Position numbers and translations under genes: made by a program. This document shows, in pieces, positions 1 to 6,745 of a DNA stretch of 41,164 nucleotides; positions within the stretch are counted from its first letter, which is position 1, and each line of letters opens with the position of its first letter. The DNA is from Lachnospiraceae bacterium (GTDB lineage: Bacteria; Bacillota; Clostridia; Lachnospirales; Lachnospiraceae): the NCBI GenBank assembly GCA_017520425.1, contig JAFXFO010000042.1, positions 1 to 41,164 on the forward strand, given 5' to 3'. Below the pieces are notes generated by a model. It saw nothing but the letters and a program-made list of their open reading frames with translations, had not been told where the DNA came from and made no database searches.

Positions 1-2
1 CA

Positions 3-60
3 AATAAATGAAAGGGCTGCCGCAAAAGCGTATTCTGCGACAGCCCGGTTTCATTTATCT
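3..60. terminator. Long imperfect inverted repeat, probable terminator
   Basis: AAATGAAA, GGGCTG and CGCA on the left arm pair with TGCG, CAGCCC and TTTCATTT on the right arm, around a loop near position 30. It lies just past the stop codon of the minus-strand remnant ending at 68, so it probably ended that transcript. It is close to symmetric and could work in both directions. Confidence 0.6.
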
Positions 61-67
61 TATCATT

Positions 68-250
68 TTACGGTGTAGCCTCCGCCTCGATCATCAATTT
101 GACGCCTAGCCGGAATCCGTAGGAGAACGCTTCGACCTCTGCAACTGAGTGCATTTCCTTTACCGCCGATTCGTATTTCTCAAACAGTTCGGCTTTCTCG
201 GGGGATAAAGAAGCGCTGAGTCTTTCCTGATCCTTTGCATAATAAGTGGA
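68..250 (-). pseudogene. 3' remnant of a DUF6809-type gene
   Basis: Reading the minus strand back from a TAA at 68-70 gives about 60 codons ending in the block FSYGFRLGVKLMIEA. That block, preceded by a LSPEKAELFEKYESAV-type helix, resembles the C-terminal half of DUF6809 small proteins found in many Lachnospiraceae (recognised by eye; function unknown). No start codon or ribosome site precedes it. The recognisable sequence fades at about 240-250, where an unrelated plus-strand fragment begins. I read it as a truncated gene left at a rearrangement junction. Confidence 0.5.
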
Positions 251-412
251 GATGGAAAAGGAAGTGTATTTGACAGTGAGTTACGAGTGCTTGAAGTAAA
301 AGGTAATCCAAAGAAAGCAGATTTTTGGAGAATGAATGTTGTTTGTGATGATAATCAGGAATCTGCATTCAAAAATATGAACGAAGAACATGTGTGGGTA
401 GTATCTTGCTAA
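242..412 (+). pseudogene. C-terminal fragment of an unrecognised gene
   Basis: An open plus-strand frame of about 56 codons ends at TAA 410-412 with the peptide EEHVWVVSC. It has a natural-looking composition (GDGKGSVFDSELRVLEVKG) but no start codon or ribosome site near its open end. It overlaps the place where the minus-strand DUF6809-like remnant stops, so it looks like the 3' end of a gene whose 5' part was lost. I do not recognise the family. Confidence 0.35.
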
Positions 413-516
413 ATAACATGTAAATTTTTCTATCAATAAAAAACAACGTGTTTTCGTGTTTTTTCAAAGTTGAGGGGTCTAAGACTGCCTTGGTATATCA
501 CCAACAACTCAAAACG

Positions 517-543
517 GCACAGGCTGCACTCAATAATAAGTAG
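517..543. repeat. Left copy of a 27-bp imperfect direct repeat
   Basis: This segment (GCACAGGCTGC, four variable bases, then AATAATAAGTAG) recurs at 4161-4187 with 24 of 27 bases equal. In one frame both copies encode AQAALNNK followed by a stop, so they may be copies of the 3' end of one gene. Each copy is followed, 50 or 26 bp later, by a hairpin whose loop contains GTAA, and then by a T tract and TGTGGC. The two copies bracket the accessory block with the resistance-like operon and the type III toxin-antitoxin locus. Confidence 0.55.
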
Positions 544-593
544 GGTAATCGTTGGGATAACGGTTGTTGAAACTTAATAAAATGAAACAAATT

Positions 594-628
594 ACACCTC
601 CGAATGTAACAGTTCGGAGGTGTTTTTG
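594..628 (+). terminator. Rho-independent terminator
   Basis: An 11-bp perfect stem (ACACCTCCGAA at 594-604 with TTCGGAGGTGT at 613-623) has an 8-nt loop and is followed by a T run. Between 413 and 741 I see only the direct repeat, this terminator and AT-rich sequence without a convincing gene. Confidence 0.85.
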
Positions 629-741
629 CGTTGTGGCGAAAAGGGGCAGAAAGTGATGTGGGGTATGGAGTTGTTGTGAAAAAGCAATTGGTTTTTGAGA
701 AGAAAACTTAGTTTGAAAAAGTAGTGTAGTGAAGATACTGA

Positions 742-771
742 TTGTTAGTAGGAGCGTTCCTGTGTTATAAT
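742..771 (+). promoter_or_regulatory. Sigma-A promoter of the three-enzyme operon
   Basis: TTGTTA at 742-747 is separated by 18 bp from a perfect TATAAT at 766-771. The predicted transcript start is near 778. This rules out the ATG at 777 as a useful start for the next gene and supports the one at 813. Confidence 0.7.
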
Positions 772-812
772 GAGAAATGTACAAACAAGAAATTAACGAG
801 GAAAATTATTGT

Positions 813-1439
813 ATGAAGAGCAATCAGCAAAAGTATATTGAATATGTTAAGCGATTTGCGGAAGAAAACAAAAGCCACATTTGGTTAGGTGGTTCGTTTT
901 TGAATGGAACAGCTACAGTATTTTCTGATGTAGATATAAGTGCTTTTTGTGACATTGAAAGTTTGAAAGAACTGATTTATGGTTATGGAAAACCGGTGTA
1001 TATATCATTTACACATAAACCATTGGGTATACTTATAGTTATCTATGAAGATGGCGTGGCTGTAGATTTGGAAATAATTGAAAGAATAGTAATAACAGAT
1101 ACTGAATTCTTCCATACTGATGATATTAAGTTATACGATTATAGTAGAAATGAAAAATTATGTAAAGATTTTGCTTTAAGAGATGATATGCAATATCAAA
1201 TATCTCGGTTGTTTCATCGGAGTTTGATTAAGTTTTTATCAGGTAAACAAGATATAGGTGTAAGTGTAGCAAATGAAGTGGCTATATTTAATAAATGTAA
1301 TATCTGCATTGATAAAGCAAGATACAGGAATAGCATTATTGACCTTTTAAAAGTTTTTAATGAACAGTATCCGTTACCATTAGAATATTTCGCTATTTTG
1401 TGTGAATTGATAGAGAAGTTAGACGAGGTAAATTGGTAG
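813..1439 (+). CDS. Nucleotidyltransferase (ANT-like fold)
   Basis: A 208-aa protein with the hallmark of minimal nucleotidyltransferases: a Gly-Gly-Ser loop at residues 26-28, the Asp-Val-Asp pair D39/D41 and a third acidic residue D85 in GVAVDLEI. Enzymes of this superfamily move an NMP from a nucleotide to a small molecule (for example aminoglycosides) or a protein. The C-terminal helical half would shape the acceptor pocket. I chose ATG 813 because ACGAGG lies upstream of it and the ATG at 777 coincides with the predicted transcription start. It is first in an operon with an acetyltransferase and an APH-type kinase, which favours small-molecule inactivation, but the substrate is unknown. 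A toxin/antitoxin-type NTase is less likely because no HEPN partner is present. Confidence 0.75.
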   Translation: MKSNQQKYIEYVKRFAEENKSHIWLGGSFLNGTATVFSDVDISAFCDIESLKELIYGYGKPVYISFTHKPLGILIVIYEDGVAVDLEIIERIVITDTEFFHTDDIKLYDYSRNEKLCKDFALRDDMQYQISRLFHRSLIKFLSGKQDIGVSVANEVAIFNKCNICIDKARYRNSIIDLLKVFNEQYPLPLEYFAILCELIEKLDEVNW

Positions 1440-1502
1440 TTAAGTAAGCAAATTCCAATCATTAAAACTGTTAGACAAACTTTGCAATTGACGGAGGATA
1501 TT

Positions 1503-2072
1503 ATGTTAAAAGATTATGAAATAGATAAACCAATTCTTGAAACGGACAGATTGATTATTCGTGTGCTTAACGAAAATGATGTACCAGATTTAAAAGAGTG
1601 GCTTGGGAGAGATGAAATCTATACATATTGGGGGAGAAAAGCAAGTAAGAGTGAGAAAAATCCAGAACTCATGTTTATTGATCCCCGCCCTTGGGTAAAA
1701 AGAAAACCTTCTCCTGATTTTGATTGGGGAATTGTATTGAAAGAATCCCATAAAGTGGTAGGCATGATTGCGGTATTTGATATCCAAAATGCCAGAATGG
1801 GTGATATAGCATACAGAATTAATCCTGAGTACTGGAATATGGGAATTACTACAGAAGCTTTAAAGGAAGTGGTACGGTTTATATTTGAGAACACGGAAAT
1901 AGACCGCTTGAATGGGCGTGCGGATGTAAGAAACATTGCATCAAATAAAGTCATGGAGAAATGTGGTTTTATAAAAGAGGGAACTGTTCGTCAAGGGAAA
2001 ATGGTTTCTGTTTATTGCGATTATAATATTTATGGTATGCTTAGAGAAGATTATGTGGGTAACAAATTATAG
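1503..2072 (+). CDS. GNAT acetyltransferase, RimJ/RimL type
   Basis: A 189-aa protein with the RimJ/RimL-like GNAT layout (Acetyltransf_3 type). It opens with ILETDRLIIRVL and has an acetyl-CoA-binding beta4/alpha3 region near RINPEYWNMGITTEAL. The closing strand contains NIASNKVMEKCGF, typical of the family. It should transfer acetyl from acetyl-CoA to an amine on a small molecule or a protein N-terminus. ATG 1503 is preceded by GGAGG with 5-nt spacing; an upstream in-frame TTG has no site. It follows the nucleotidyltransferase by 63 bp and overlaps the start of the next gene. Context suggests drug modification; the family alone does not settle the substrate. Confidence 0.82.
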   Translation: MLKDYEIDKPILETDRLIIRVLNENDVPDLKEWLGRDEIYTYWGRKASKSEKNPELMFIDPRPWVKRKPSPDFDWGIVLKESHKVVGMIAVFDIQNARMGDIAYRINPEYWNMGITTEALKEVVRFIFENTEIDRLNGRADVRNIASNKVMEKCGFIKEGTVRQGKMVSVYCDYNIYGMLREDYVGNKL

Positions 2073-3003
2073 AGAGGCGGATTTTAAATTGCTGACTGAT
2101 ATTATAGCGGAACGCTTTATGAAAAAGTTAGATAAAGAAATCTTTAACGAACGAATCAGTATGGTAGAGAAATACAAAAAACAATGGGTGCTGTCTGAAA
2201 TAGAATTTAAGTCAGAACTTTCTATTAACAACTTGATTTTCTATGCAGTTTCAAAGCGATATGGGGAGGTTATTCTCAAAATTCTTATCAACAGTGAGTT
2301 TGACGAAGACTATAAGGAAATGCTGGCACTAAAATTGTTTCAAGGTGAGAGTTTCTGTGAGCTTTACGAGTATTCATTTGAAGATAAGGTATACTTAATG
2401 GAACGAATTGTGCCCGCCCATACTTTATATGAAAGTGAACCCCGCAATGAACGTATTAAAATTGTAAGTGAAATATTTAAAGGACTGCATAAGACGGACT
2501 CGTCTGATAGTACATTCCCCACATACACCGAATGGTTTGAAGCCGGCAAAGAAGGTACAAAAAATCGTAAGGATTGTGAAGAATTGTATCAGTATCTTGA
2601 CAGTGCAGAACAAATGCTTATAGATATATGTCAAAAGTATTCTCGCAATTTCTTGCTACACGGTGATTTACACCATGAAAATATACTTAAAAACGAAAAT
2701 GGAGGCTATACTGTTATTGATCCGAAAGGCGTAATAGGCGATCCGGTATTTGATTTATCGAGATTTATACTTGATGAATTTAGAGATGATTTGACCTCAG
2801 AGCCAAAGGATGTAGTAATTGATTTCGTACAAAAGCTTGGTGACGGTGTAGGTATTTCATGTGAGATTTTATTGCGTTGTTTGTATATTGAAACGGTCAT
2901 TTGGCTTTTCAGAGAGGAGCTTGCAAACGGAGAAAGTCTTGAAGAGTGCCGGCAGCTGATTACGAATATGAAAGTGGCGCATGAGTTTACTCTCAGCAAG
3001 TAA
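2053..3003 (+). CDS. APH(6)/streptomycin-kinase-like phosphotransferase
   Basis: About 316 aa. It carries the kinase catalytic loop HGDLHHEN at residues 203-210 (catalytic D205) and the metal-binding DPKG at 223-226 within VIDPKGVIGDPVFD. This variant, with DPKG rather than D-F/W-D, is typical of the aminoglycoside/hydroxyurea kinase family that includes streptomycin 6-kinases. The start is uncertain: ATG 2032 lies inside the previous gene, ATG 2053 overlaps its end by 20 nt (chosen, translational coupling likely), and TTG 2089 has the best ribosome site (AGGCGG). It is the last gene of the three-enzyme operon. The likely role is ATP-dependent phosphorylation of a hydroxylated antibiotic; the substrate is inferred from the family only. 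Confidence 0.75.
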   Translation: MWVTNYREADFKLLTDIIAERFMKKLDKEIFNERISMVEKYKKQWVLSEIEFKSELSINNLIFYAVSKRYGEVILKILINSEFDEDYKEMLALKLFQGESFCELYEYSFEDKVYLMERIVPAHTLYESEPRNERIKIVSEIFKGLHKTDSSDSTFPTYTEWFEAGKEGTKNRKDCEELYQYLDSAEQMLIDICQKYSRNFLLHGDLHHENILKNENGGYTVIDPKGVIGDPVFDLSRFILDEFRDDLTSEPKDVVIDFVQKLGDGVGISCEILLRCLYIETVIWLFREELANGESLEECRQLITNMKVAHEFTLSK

Positions 3004-3055
3004 GAGATAAACTCCAATATGTATAATAGTGAATTTTAGTTGTAGTGTTATTGAT

Positions 3056-3090
3056 AGAGAGTGAGGTATGTGTATATTTCACTCTTTTTA
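3056..3090 (+). terminator. Operon terminator
   Basis: AGAGTGA at 3058-3064 pairs with TCACTCT at 3079-3085, followed by TTTTTATTT. It closes the three-enzyme operon. Confidence 0.75.
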
Positions 3091-3115
3091 TTTGCAAACA
3101 ATGCCAAAAATAAAA

Positions 3116-3151
3116 TTGACACAAACTGAATGACATGATACAATAGTGTCA
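3116..3151 (+). promoter_or_regulatory. Promoter with overlapping palindromic operator
   Basis: TTGACA at 3116-3121 and TACAAT at 3139-3144 are 17 bp apart, a near-ideal sigma-A promoter. TGACA at 3131-3135 and TGTCA at 3147-3151 form an interrupted palindrome across the -10 element, and TTGACAC repeats the same half-site at the -35. This would suit autorepression by the small HTH protein encoded immediately downstream (inference). Confidence 0.65.
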
Positions 3152-3179
3152 CAAATGAAATAAGGCACAAGGAAAATAT

Positions 3180-3455
3180 ATGATAAAAACATTAGAAGAA
3201 GCATTAAATTACATAGCAGAATTGGAAGCAGAGAACAAAGCATTGCGTGAGGAATTAGCGCATTATCGTTCCAGGAATCGTGCCGGACGTAAGAAGCATG
3301 ACGATACATGGCAGGCGTCTTATAATGATTTTGTGGTGAAATACGAAGGTGGTATGAGTATTATGGAGATTGTGAACCAGGGAGAGATTAGCAGGAGAAC
3401 AGCGTATCGGTATAAGGCGTATTATGACGAACTGCAACAAATAAAAAAGAATTGA
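3180..3455 (+). CDS. Small coiled-coil / helix-turn-helix protein
   Basis: A 91-aa protein. Residues 1-35 form a Leu/Glu-rich coiled coil (LEEALNYIAELEAENKALRE). Residues about 58-85 (MSIMEIVNQGEISRRTAYRY) read like the C-terminal HTH of resolvases or Hin-type recombinases, without any catalytic recombinase domain. It probably dimerises through the coiled coil and binds DNA. A palindrome over its own promoter suggests autoregulation. Its stop overlaps the -35 element of the following antitoxin RNA promoter, so it might influence that locus too. A deleted copy of the same promoter and gene end lies at 8136-8240. Exact family not recognised. Confidence 0.7.
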   Translation: MIKTLEEALNYIAELEAENKALREELAHYRSRNRAGRKKHDDTWQASYNDFVVKYEGGMSIMEIVNQGEISRRTAYRYKAYYDELQQIKKN

Positions 3456-3481
3456 CGAACACAACCACCTAATAGTATACT
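3452..3481 (+). promoter_or_regulatory. Promoter of the type III antitoxin RNA
   Basis: TTGACG at 3452-3457 and TATACT at 3476-3481 are separated by 18 bp. Predicted initiation at about 3488 lies four bases before the first antitoxin repeat. Confidence 0.7.
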
Positions 3482-3487
3482 ATCTGT

Positions 3488-3597
3488 AGAAGGTGATGCA
3501 CAGCCTAATAAATGAGCGAGTTATGAGTGGGTGATGCACAGCCCTAAAGTGAGCGAGTTAACAGAAGGCAGAGACTATTTGGTCTCTGTCTTTTTTC
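3488..3597 (+). ncRNA. Type III antitoxin RNA (ToxI-like repeats)
   Basis: Two tandem units with a 38-nt period start at 3492 and 3530. Both open GGTGATGCACAGCC and share TGAGCGAGTTA in the second half; a third, partial unit may precede the terminator. The order (strong promoter, short tandem repeats, leaky terminator, ToxN-like gene) is the defining layout of type III toxin-antitoxin loci. There each repeat folds into a pseudoknot that binds one toxin monomer, and the toxin cuts the precursor RNA between repeats. The leading GGTGAT resembles the start of known ToxI repeats from memory. No protein is encoded here. Confidence 0.75.
3568..3596 (+). terminator. Attenuating terminator between antitoxin RNA and toxin
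   Basis: CAGAGAC at 3569-3575 pairs with GTCTCTG at 3582-3588 (6-nt loop), followed by TCTTTTTT. In type III loci this terminator keeps the antitoxin RNA in excess over toxin mRNA. Confidence 0.85.
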
Positions 3598-3613
3598 ATA
3601 GAGAGGAATATGG

Positions 3614-4093
3614 ATGAAAGATAATATTCGCATATACAAGGTGAAAAGTGAGTATATCAAGTATTTAAGTATGTATCAGAAACATATTTTTACACAGGAT
3701 GCAGAAAAGGATAATCGTAAATATATCGGTGTTGTATTTGAAATAAAGGGTATGAAGTATTTTGCACCTTTATCATCCTACAAGGACAAGCATAAGAAGA
3801 TGAAGGAAAGCGTAGACATTATTAAAATAAAAGATTATGCAGTTATTAATCTTAACAATATGATACCTGTTCCGGCAAGTCAGGTTATGGATATTGATAT
3901 AAATAAGGAAAAAGATTCAAGTTATAGATACTTATTGCAGGCTGAGAGCCGCGAAATTAATAAACAAAGGAATAGAATAAAAAAGAACGCCGAAATTGTA
4001 TATAGCCATAAAAAACATAATGGTATTACAACACCACTTTCCAGTCGAACAAATGATTTTGAACTGCTGGAAAAGTTGTGTAAAGAATATTAA
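3614..4093 (+). CDS. toxN: Type III toxin, ToxN/AbiQ/CptN-type endoribonuclease
   Basis: A 159-aa protein with the family's layout: an N-terminal strand with paired tyrosines, then KYIGVVFEIKGMKYFAPLSS at residues 37-56, followed by the basic stretch YKDKHKKMK. In known family members the conserved Ser/Thr and Lys just after APL form the RNase centre. The C-terminal half is charged and helical, as expected for RNA binding. AGAGG lies 8 nt before ATG 3614. The gene follows its cognate repeat RNA and terminator directly. Such systems arrest growth and often give phage defence by abortive infection. Whether it belongs to the ToxIN, CptIN or TenpIN branch cannot be decided by eye. Confidence 0.85.
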   Translation: MKDNIRIYKVKSEYIKYLSMYQKHIFTQDAEKDNRKYIGVVFEIKGMKYFAPLSSYKDKHKKMKESVDIIKIKDYAVINLNNMIPVPASQVMDIDINKEKDSSYRYLLQAESREINKQRNRIKKNAEIVYSHKKHNGITTPLSSRTNDFELLEKLCKEY

Positions 4094-4160
4094 CTTATAT
4101 AGTTCCATCAAGAAAGGGGCTCTCTTACACCCGAGATAGCTAACCCCTTGTGCGAGTGCA

Positions 4161-4187
4161 GCACAGGCTGCTTTGAATAATAAGTAG
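4161..4187. repeat. Right copy of the 27-bp imperfect direct repeat
   Basis: It matches 517-543 at 24 of 27 bases, including GCACAGGCTGC and AATAATAAGTAG. It lies 67 bp after the toxin stop codon and 26 bp before a strong terminator, mirroring the arrangement at the left copy. It marks the right edge of the accessory block, beyond which glycerate kinase and denser chromosomal-type genes begin. Confidence 0.55.
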
Positions 4188-4213
4188 TATATCGCTAAAC
4201 TATAAAAGCAACA

Positions 4214-4252
4214 AAACGCTTCAGAATCTGTAAATGTTCTGAAGCGTTTTTT
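4214..4252 (+). terminator. Rho-independent terminator
   Basis: A 13-bp stem (AAACGCTTCAGAA at 4214-4226 with TTCTGAAGCGTTT at 4237-4249) is followed by a T tract. A TGTTATAAT extended -10 element at 4262-4270 follows directly and probably serves the glycerate kinase gene. Confidence 0.88.
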
Positions 4253-4338
4253 GTGGCTTTGTGTTATAATAAAACCAGTTAGATTTACTTAAGCAAGCTG
4301 ATTACATCAAGTAAGCGAAAATAGGAGATAATTATCAG

Positions 4339-5472
4339 ATGAATGTTGTAGTAGCTATGGATTCTTTTAAAGGCAGCCTATCCGGTCTGGAGGCCGGAAA
4401 CGGGGTAAAGGAAGGTATACTAAAGGCAATACCGGAAGCTAATGTGGGCGTGTATCCCCTGGCTGATGGTGGCGAGGGTACCGTGGAGGCACTGGTATTG
4501 GGACTAAATGGTAAGTTGGAAAAAGTAATGGTTACGGGTCCTTTAGGAGAACCGGTGGAGTGTACATACGGTATATTGGAGGCTACAGGAACTGCGGTTA
4601 TTGAAATGGCCGGGGCGGCAGGAATCACGCTGGTACCTGAGAAGAATCGCAATCCCTTAAATACAACAACATATGGTGTGGGTGAAGTTATAAAAGATGC
4701 AATCAGAAAAGGATGCCGCCATTTTATTGTAGGTATCGGCGGCAGTGCCACCAACGATGGTGGTATTGGTATGCTTCAAGCGTTGGGTTATGATATGCTG
4801 GATAGGAATGGTAAGCAGGTTGCCTTCGGCGCCAAAGGTCTGGAGCAATTGGTAACCATTGGCGATGAGGGTGTGATTGAGGAACTGAAGGAGTGTGATT
4901 TCCGTATAGCCTGTGACGTGGTGAATCCTCTATGCGGAGAGAATGGTTGTAGTGCTGTTTTCGGACCGCAAAAAGGAGCTACGCCTGCGATGATTGCACA
5001 GATGGACCGGTGGCTTAAAGCGTATGCTAACCTAACAGCTGTAAAATGTAAAAATGCAAATGCAAGCTATCCGGGAACCGGAGCCGCAGGGGGTATTGGT
5101 TTTGCTTTCTTAGCCTATACGAATGCGGTACTGGAATCCGGTGTGAAAATTATCCTTGATGAAACCAAGCTGGAAGAACACATTTTGAATGCGGACATAG
5201 TAATTACCGGAGAAGGAAGGCTGGATGGACAAACCATTTTCGGCAAAGCCCCCATTGGAGTGGCCAAGCTTGCCAAAAAGCATGGAAAAAGAGTTTTGGC
5301 ATTTGCAGGGAGTGTGACGGAAGATGCAAGGATGTGTAACGCGCATGGTATAGATGCTTTCTTTCCGATTGTTCGTGGTGTTTGTACATTGCAGGAAGCT
5401 ATGGATAGTGAACTTGCAAAGAAAAATATGGTTTCTGCCGTGGAGCAGGTTTTTCGGTTGATTAAGTACTAA
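4339..5472 (+). CDS. glxK: Glycerate kinase (GlxK/GarK family)
   Basis: A 377-aa protein of normal family length. Family landmarks are the N-terminal VVAMDSFKGSLS, PLADGGEGTVEAL near residue 45, GGSATNDGGIGML near residue 138 and VITGEGRLDGQT near residue 288. It phosphorylates D-glycerate with ATP (to 2- or 3-phosphoglycerate depending on subtype), feeding sugar-acid or glyoxylate breakdown into glycolysis. AGGAGA lies upstream of ATG 4339. It is preceded by its own extended -10 element and stands apart from the toxin locus. Confidence 0.92.
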   Translation: MNVVVAMDSFKGSLSGLEAGNGVKEGILKAIPEANVGVYPLADGGEGTVEALVLGLNGKLEKVMVTGPLGEPVECTYGILEATGTAVIEMAGAAGITLVPEKNRNPLNTTTYGVGEVIKDAIRKGCRHFIVGIGGSATNDGGIGMLQALGYDMLDRNGKQVAFGAKGLEQLVTIGDEGVIEELKECDFRIACDVVNPLCGENGCSAVFGPQKGATPAMIAQMDRWLKAYANLTAVKCKNANASYPGTGAAGGIGFAFLAYTNAVLESGVKIILDETKLEEHILNADIVITGEGRLDGQTIFGKAPIGVAKLAKKHGKRVLAFAGSVTEDARMCNAHGIDAFFPIVRGVCTLQEAMDSELAKKNMVSAVEQVFRLIKY

Positions 5473-5503
5473 AATAAAATGAATTTGAGAGGAGGCGATT
5501 GGC

Positions 5504-5563
5504 ATGAGAACAATGAGCCGTGCTAAAAAAGAAATGAGAAATAAGGTGGACAAAAAACAGTAA
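5504..5563 (+). CDS. Putative 19-aa basic leader peptide
   Basis: A 19-codon frame (MRTMSRAKKEMRNKVDKKQ) with an excellent ribosome site, GGAGG, 8 nt before ATG. The peptide is Lys/Arg-rich. Three bases after its stop a hairpin begins (GCAGGCA at 5567-5573 with TGCCTGC at 5579-5585), leading straight into the ribosome site of the next gene. It could be a small protein or a leader peptide whose translation controls the downstream kinase. Support is the ribosome site and position only. Confidence 0.4.
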   Translation: MRTMSRAKKEMRNKVDKKQ

Positions 5564-5597
5564 CAGGCAGGCATGAAGTGCCTGCAGAAAGGGTACT

Positions 5598-6581
5598 ATG
5601 CTGAAACTAAAATATTTATTTGAGAATTATGATTTAGCAAGAGAATGTCTTGCATTATACGATTACGATGAAGAATCCTTGGAGCAGATGCTTTCCTTTT
5701 TTCGAATTTCTTCCAATGCTATTTATCCGTTTCGCAATAAAATGGATAAGAATGAAGTTTGTTTTTTAAGACTTTCGCCTTCGGAAGAAAAGACATTTTT
5801 AAGTGTGATTACTGAGATACATTTGATTCAGTGGTTGATGGATAAGGGCTTCCCGGTAATGCGACCGGTAACAATGAAACATGGTGAATTTGCAAAGGAG
5901 GTCTGTACAGAGTGGGGAACCTATAATGTATCCTGTTTTGCCAAAGTGCCGGGGAATAGCTTAGAAGATACAGAAGGGTATCCTGATGTTGTAAGAGGCT
6001 ATGGGCGTATATTGGGGCAATTTCACAGATTGATGAAGGAGTATCCCTATTCTGAAGAGCATCAGAGTCACAAAGATTTGTTGAAGGAGATTGAAGACAG
6101 ACTTCAAACGTATGGTGCCCCGGAGACAGTTTGCGCAGAATACCGGGCTGTTTGCAGGGAATTGGAGCAGTTAGCAATTTCATCGGCAAATTATGGTGTG
6201 ATTCACTATGATTTTGAACCGGACAATGTATTTTATGATGCCAAGAGAGATTCCTTTAGTGTAATCGATTTTGATGATGCTATTTGTTGCTGGTATGCGT
6301 TGGATATTGTCAGAGCCTTGGATTCACTGGATGATGTGATGAATGGCTGTGATATGGAACATGCGGAACGTGTTTTTTTAGAGGGTTATCAAGAAGAAAC
6401 AGACCTGACAGCTGAGCAGATAGAATCTTTTTTCCTTATGAGGCGCTTGGTTCGTTTGCAGGAATATATGACGATAAGGCATGTGCTGAGTGAGCCGATT
6501 GGGGAAATGCCTGATTGGATGAAGGGATTGATACAGAAACTGCAATATAAGGCAGGTTGCCTGGAAAAAGCAATGGAATAG
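5598..6581 (+). CDS. APH-fold phosphotransferase, substrate unknown
   Basis: A 327-aa protein of the aminoglycoside-phosphotransferase superfamily (APH, PF01636 type). It has the catalytic loop HYDFEPDN at residues 203-210 (D205, N210) and the metal-binding VIDFDDA with D224/D226. The family also includes homoserine, choline and fructosamine kinases, so drug resistance should not be assumed. AGAAAGGG precedes ATG 5598. It follows the 19-aa mini-ORF and its hairpin by about 10 nt. Confidence 0.8.
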   Translation: MLKLKYLFENYDLARECLALYDYDEESLEQMLSFFRISSNAIYPFRNKMDKNEVCFLRLSPSEEKTFLSVITEIHLIQWLMDKGFPVMRPVTMKHGEFAKEVCTEWGTYNVSCFAKVPGNSLEDTEGYPDVVRGYGRILGQFHRLMKEYPYSEEHQSHKDLLKEIEDRLQTYGAPETVCAEYRAVCRELEQLAISSANYGVIHYDFEPDNVFYDAKRDSFSVIDFDDAICCWYALDIVRALDSLDDVMNGCDMEHAERVFLEGYQEETDLTAEQIESFFLMRRLVRLQEYMTIRHVLSEPIGEMPDWMKGLIQKLQYKAGCLEKAME

Positions 6582-6601
6582 GTATGTTTGAGTATGCGGT
6601 G

Positions 6602-6654
6602 GCTCAGAATCCTTAGGATTCTGAGCTATTAGCGAATGATACCATTCGTATCAT
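6602..6654 (+). promoter_or_regulatory. Two consecutive hairpins before the PAP2 gene
   Basis: The first is a perfect 11-bp stem with a 3-nt loop (GCTCAGAATCC at 6602-6612 with GGATTCTGAGC at 6616-6626). The second is 7 bp with a 5-nt loop (ATGATAC at 6636-6642 with GTATCAT at 6648-6654). Neither has a T tract, so they are not classical terminators. They may be an RNA-stability or processing element, an operator, or a decayed repeat. Confidence 0.5.
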
Positions 6655-6745
6655 AAATGTGAGAGTACGTCTCTTTTCAGAGGTTATGTTTTTTGCTATT
6701 TCTAAATTAGCCATATGGCGAAATAGAAAGAAAGGACATATAAGA

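Noticed and set aside
777-812. Upstream ATG 777 as the start of the nucleotidyltransferase
   Set aside because: It lies five bases after the TATAAT element, at the predicted transcription start, and has no ribosome site; ATG 813 does.
3492-3567. Tandem repeats considered as integron attC sites or a short CRISPR array
   Set aside because: The 38-nt period has no spacers or attC core pairing. The promoter, terminator and ToxN-like gene arrangement fits type III antitoxin repeats fully.
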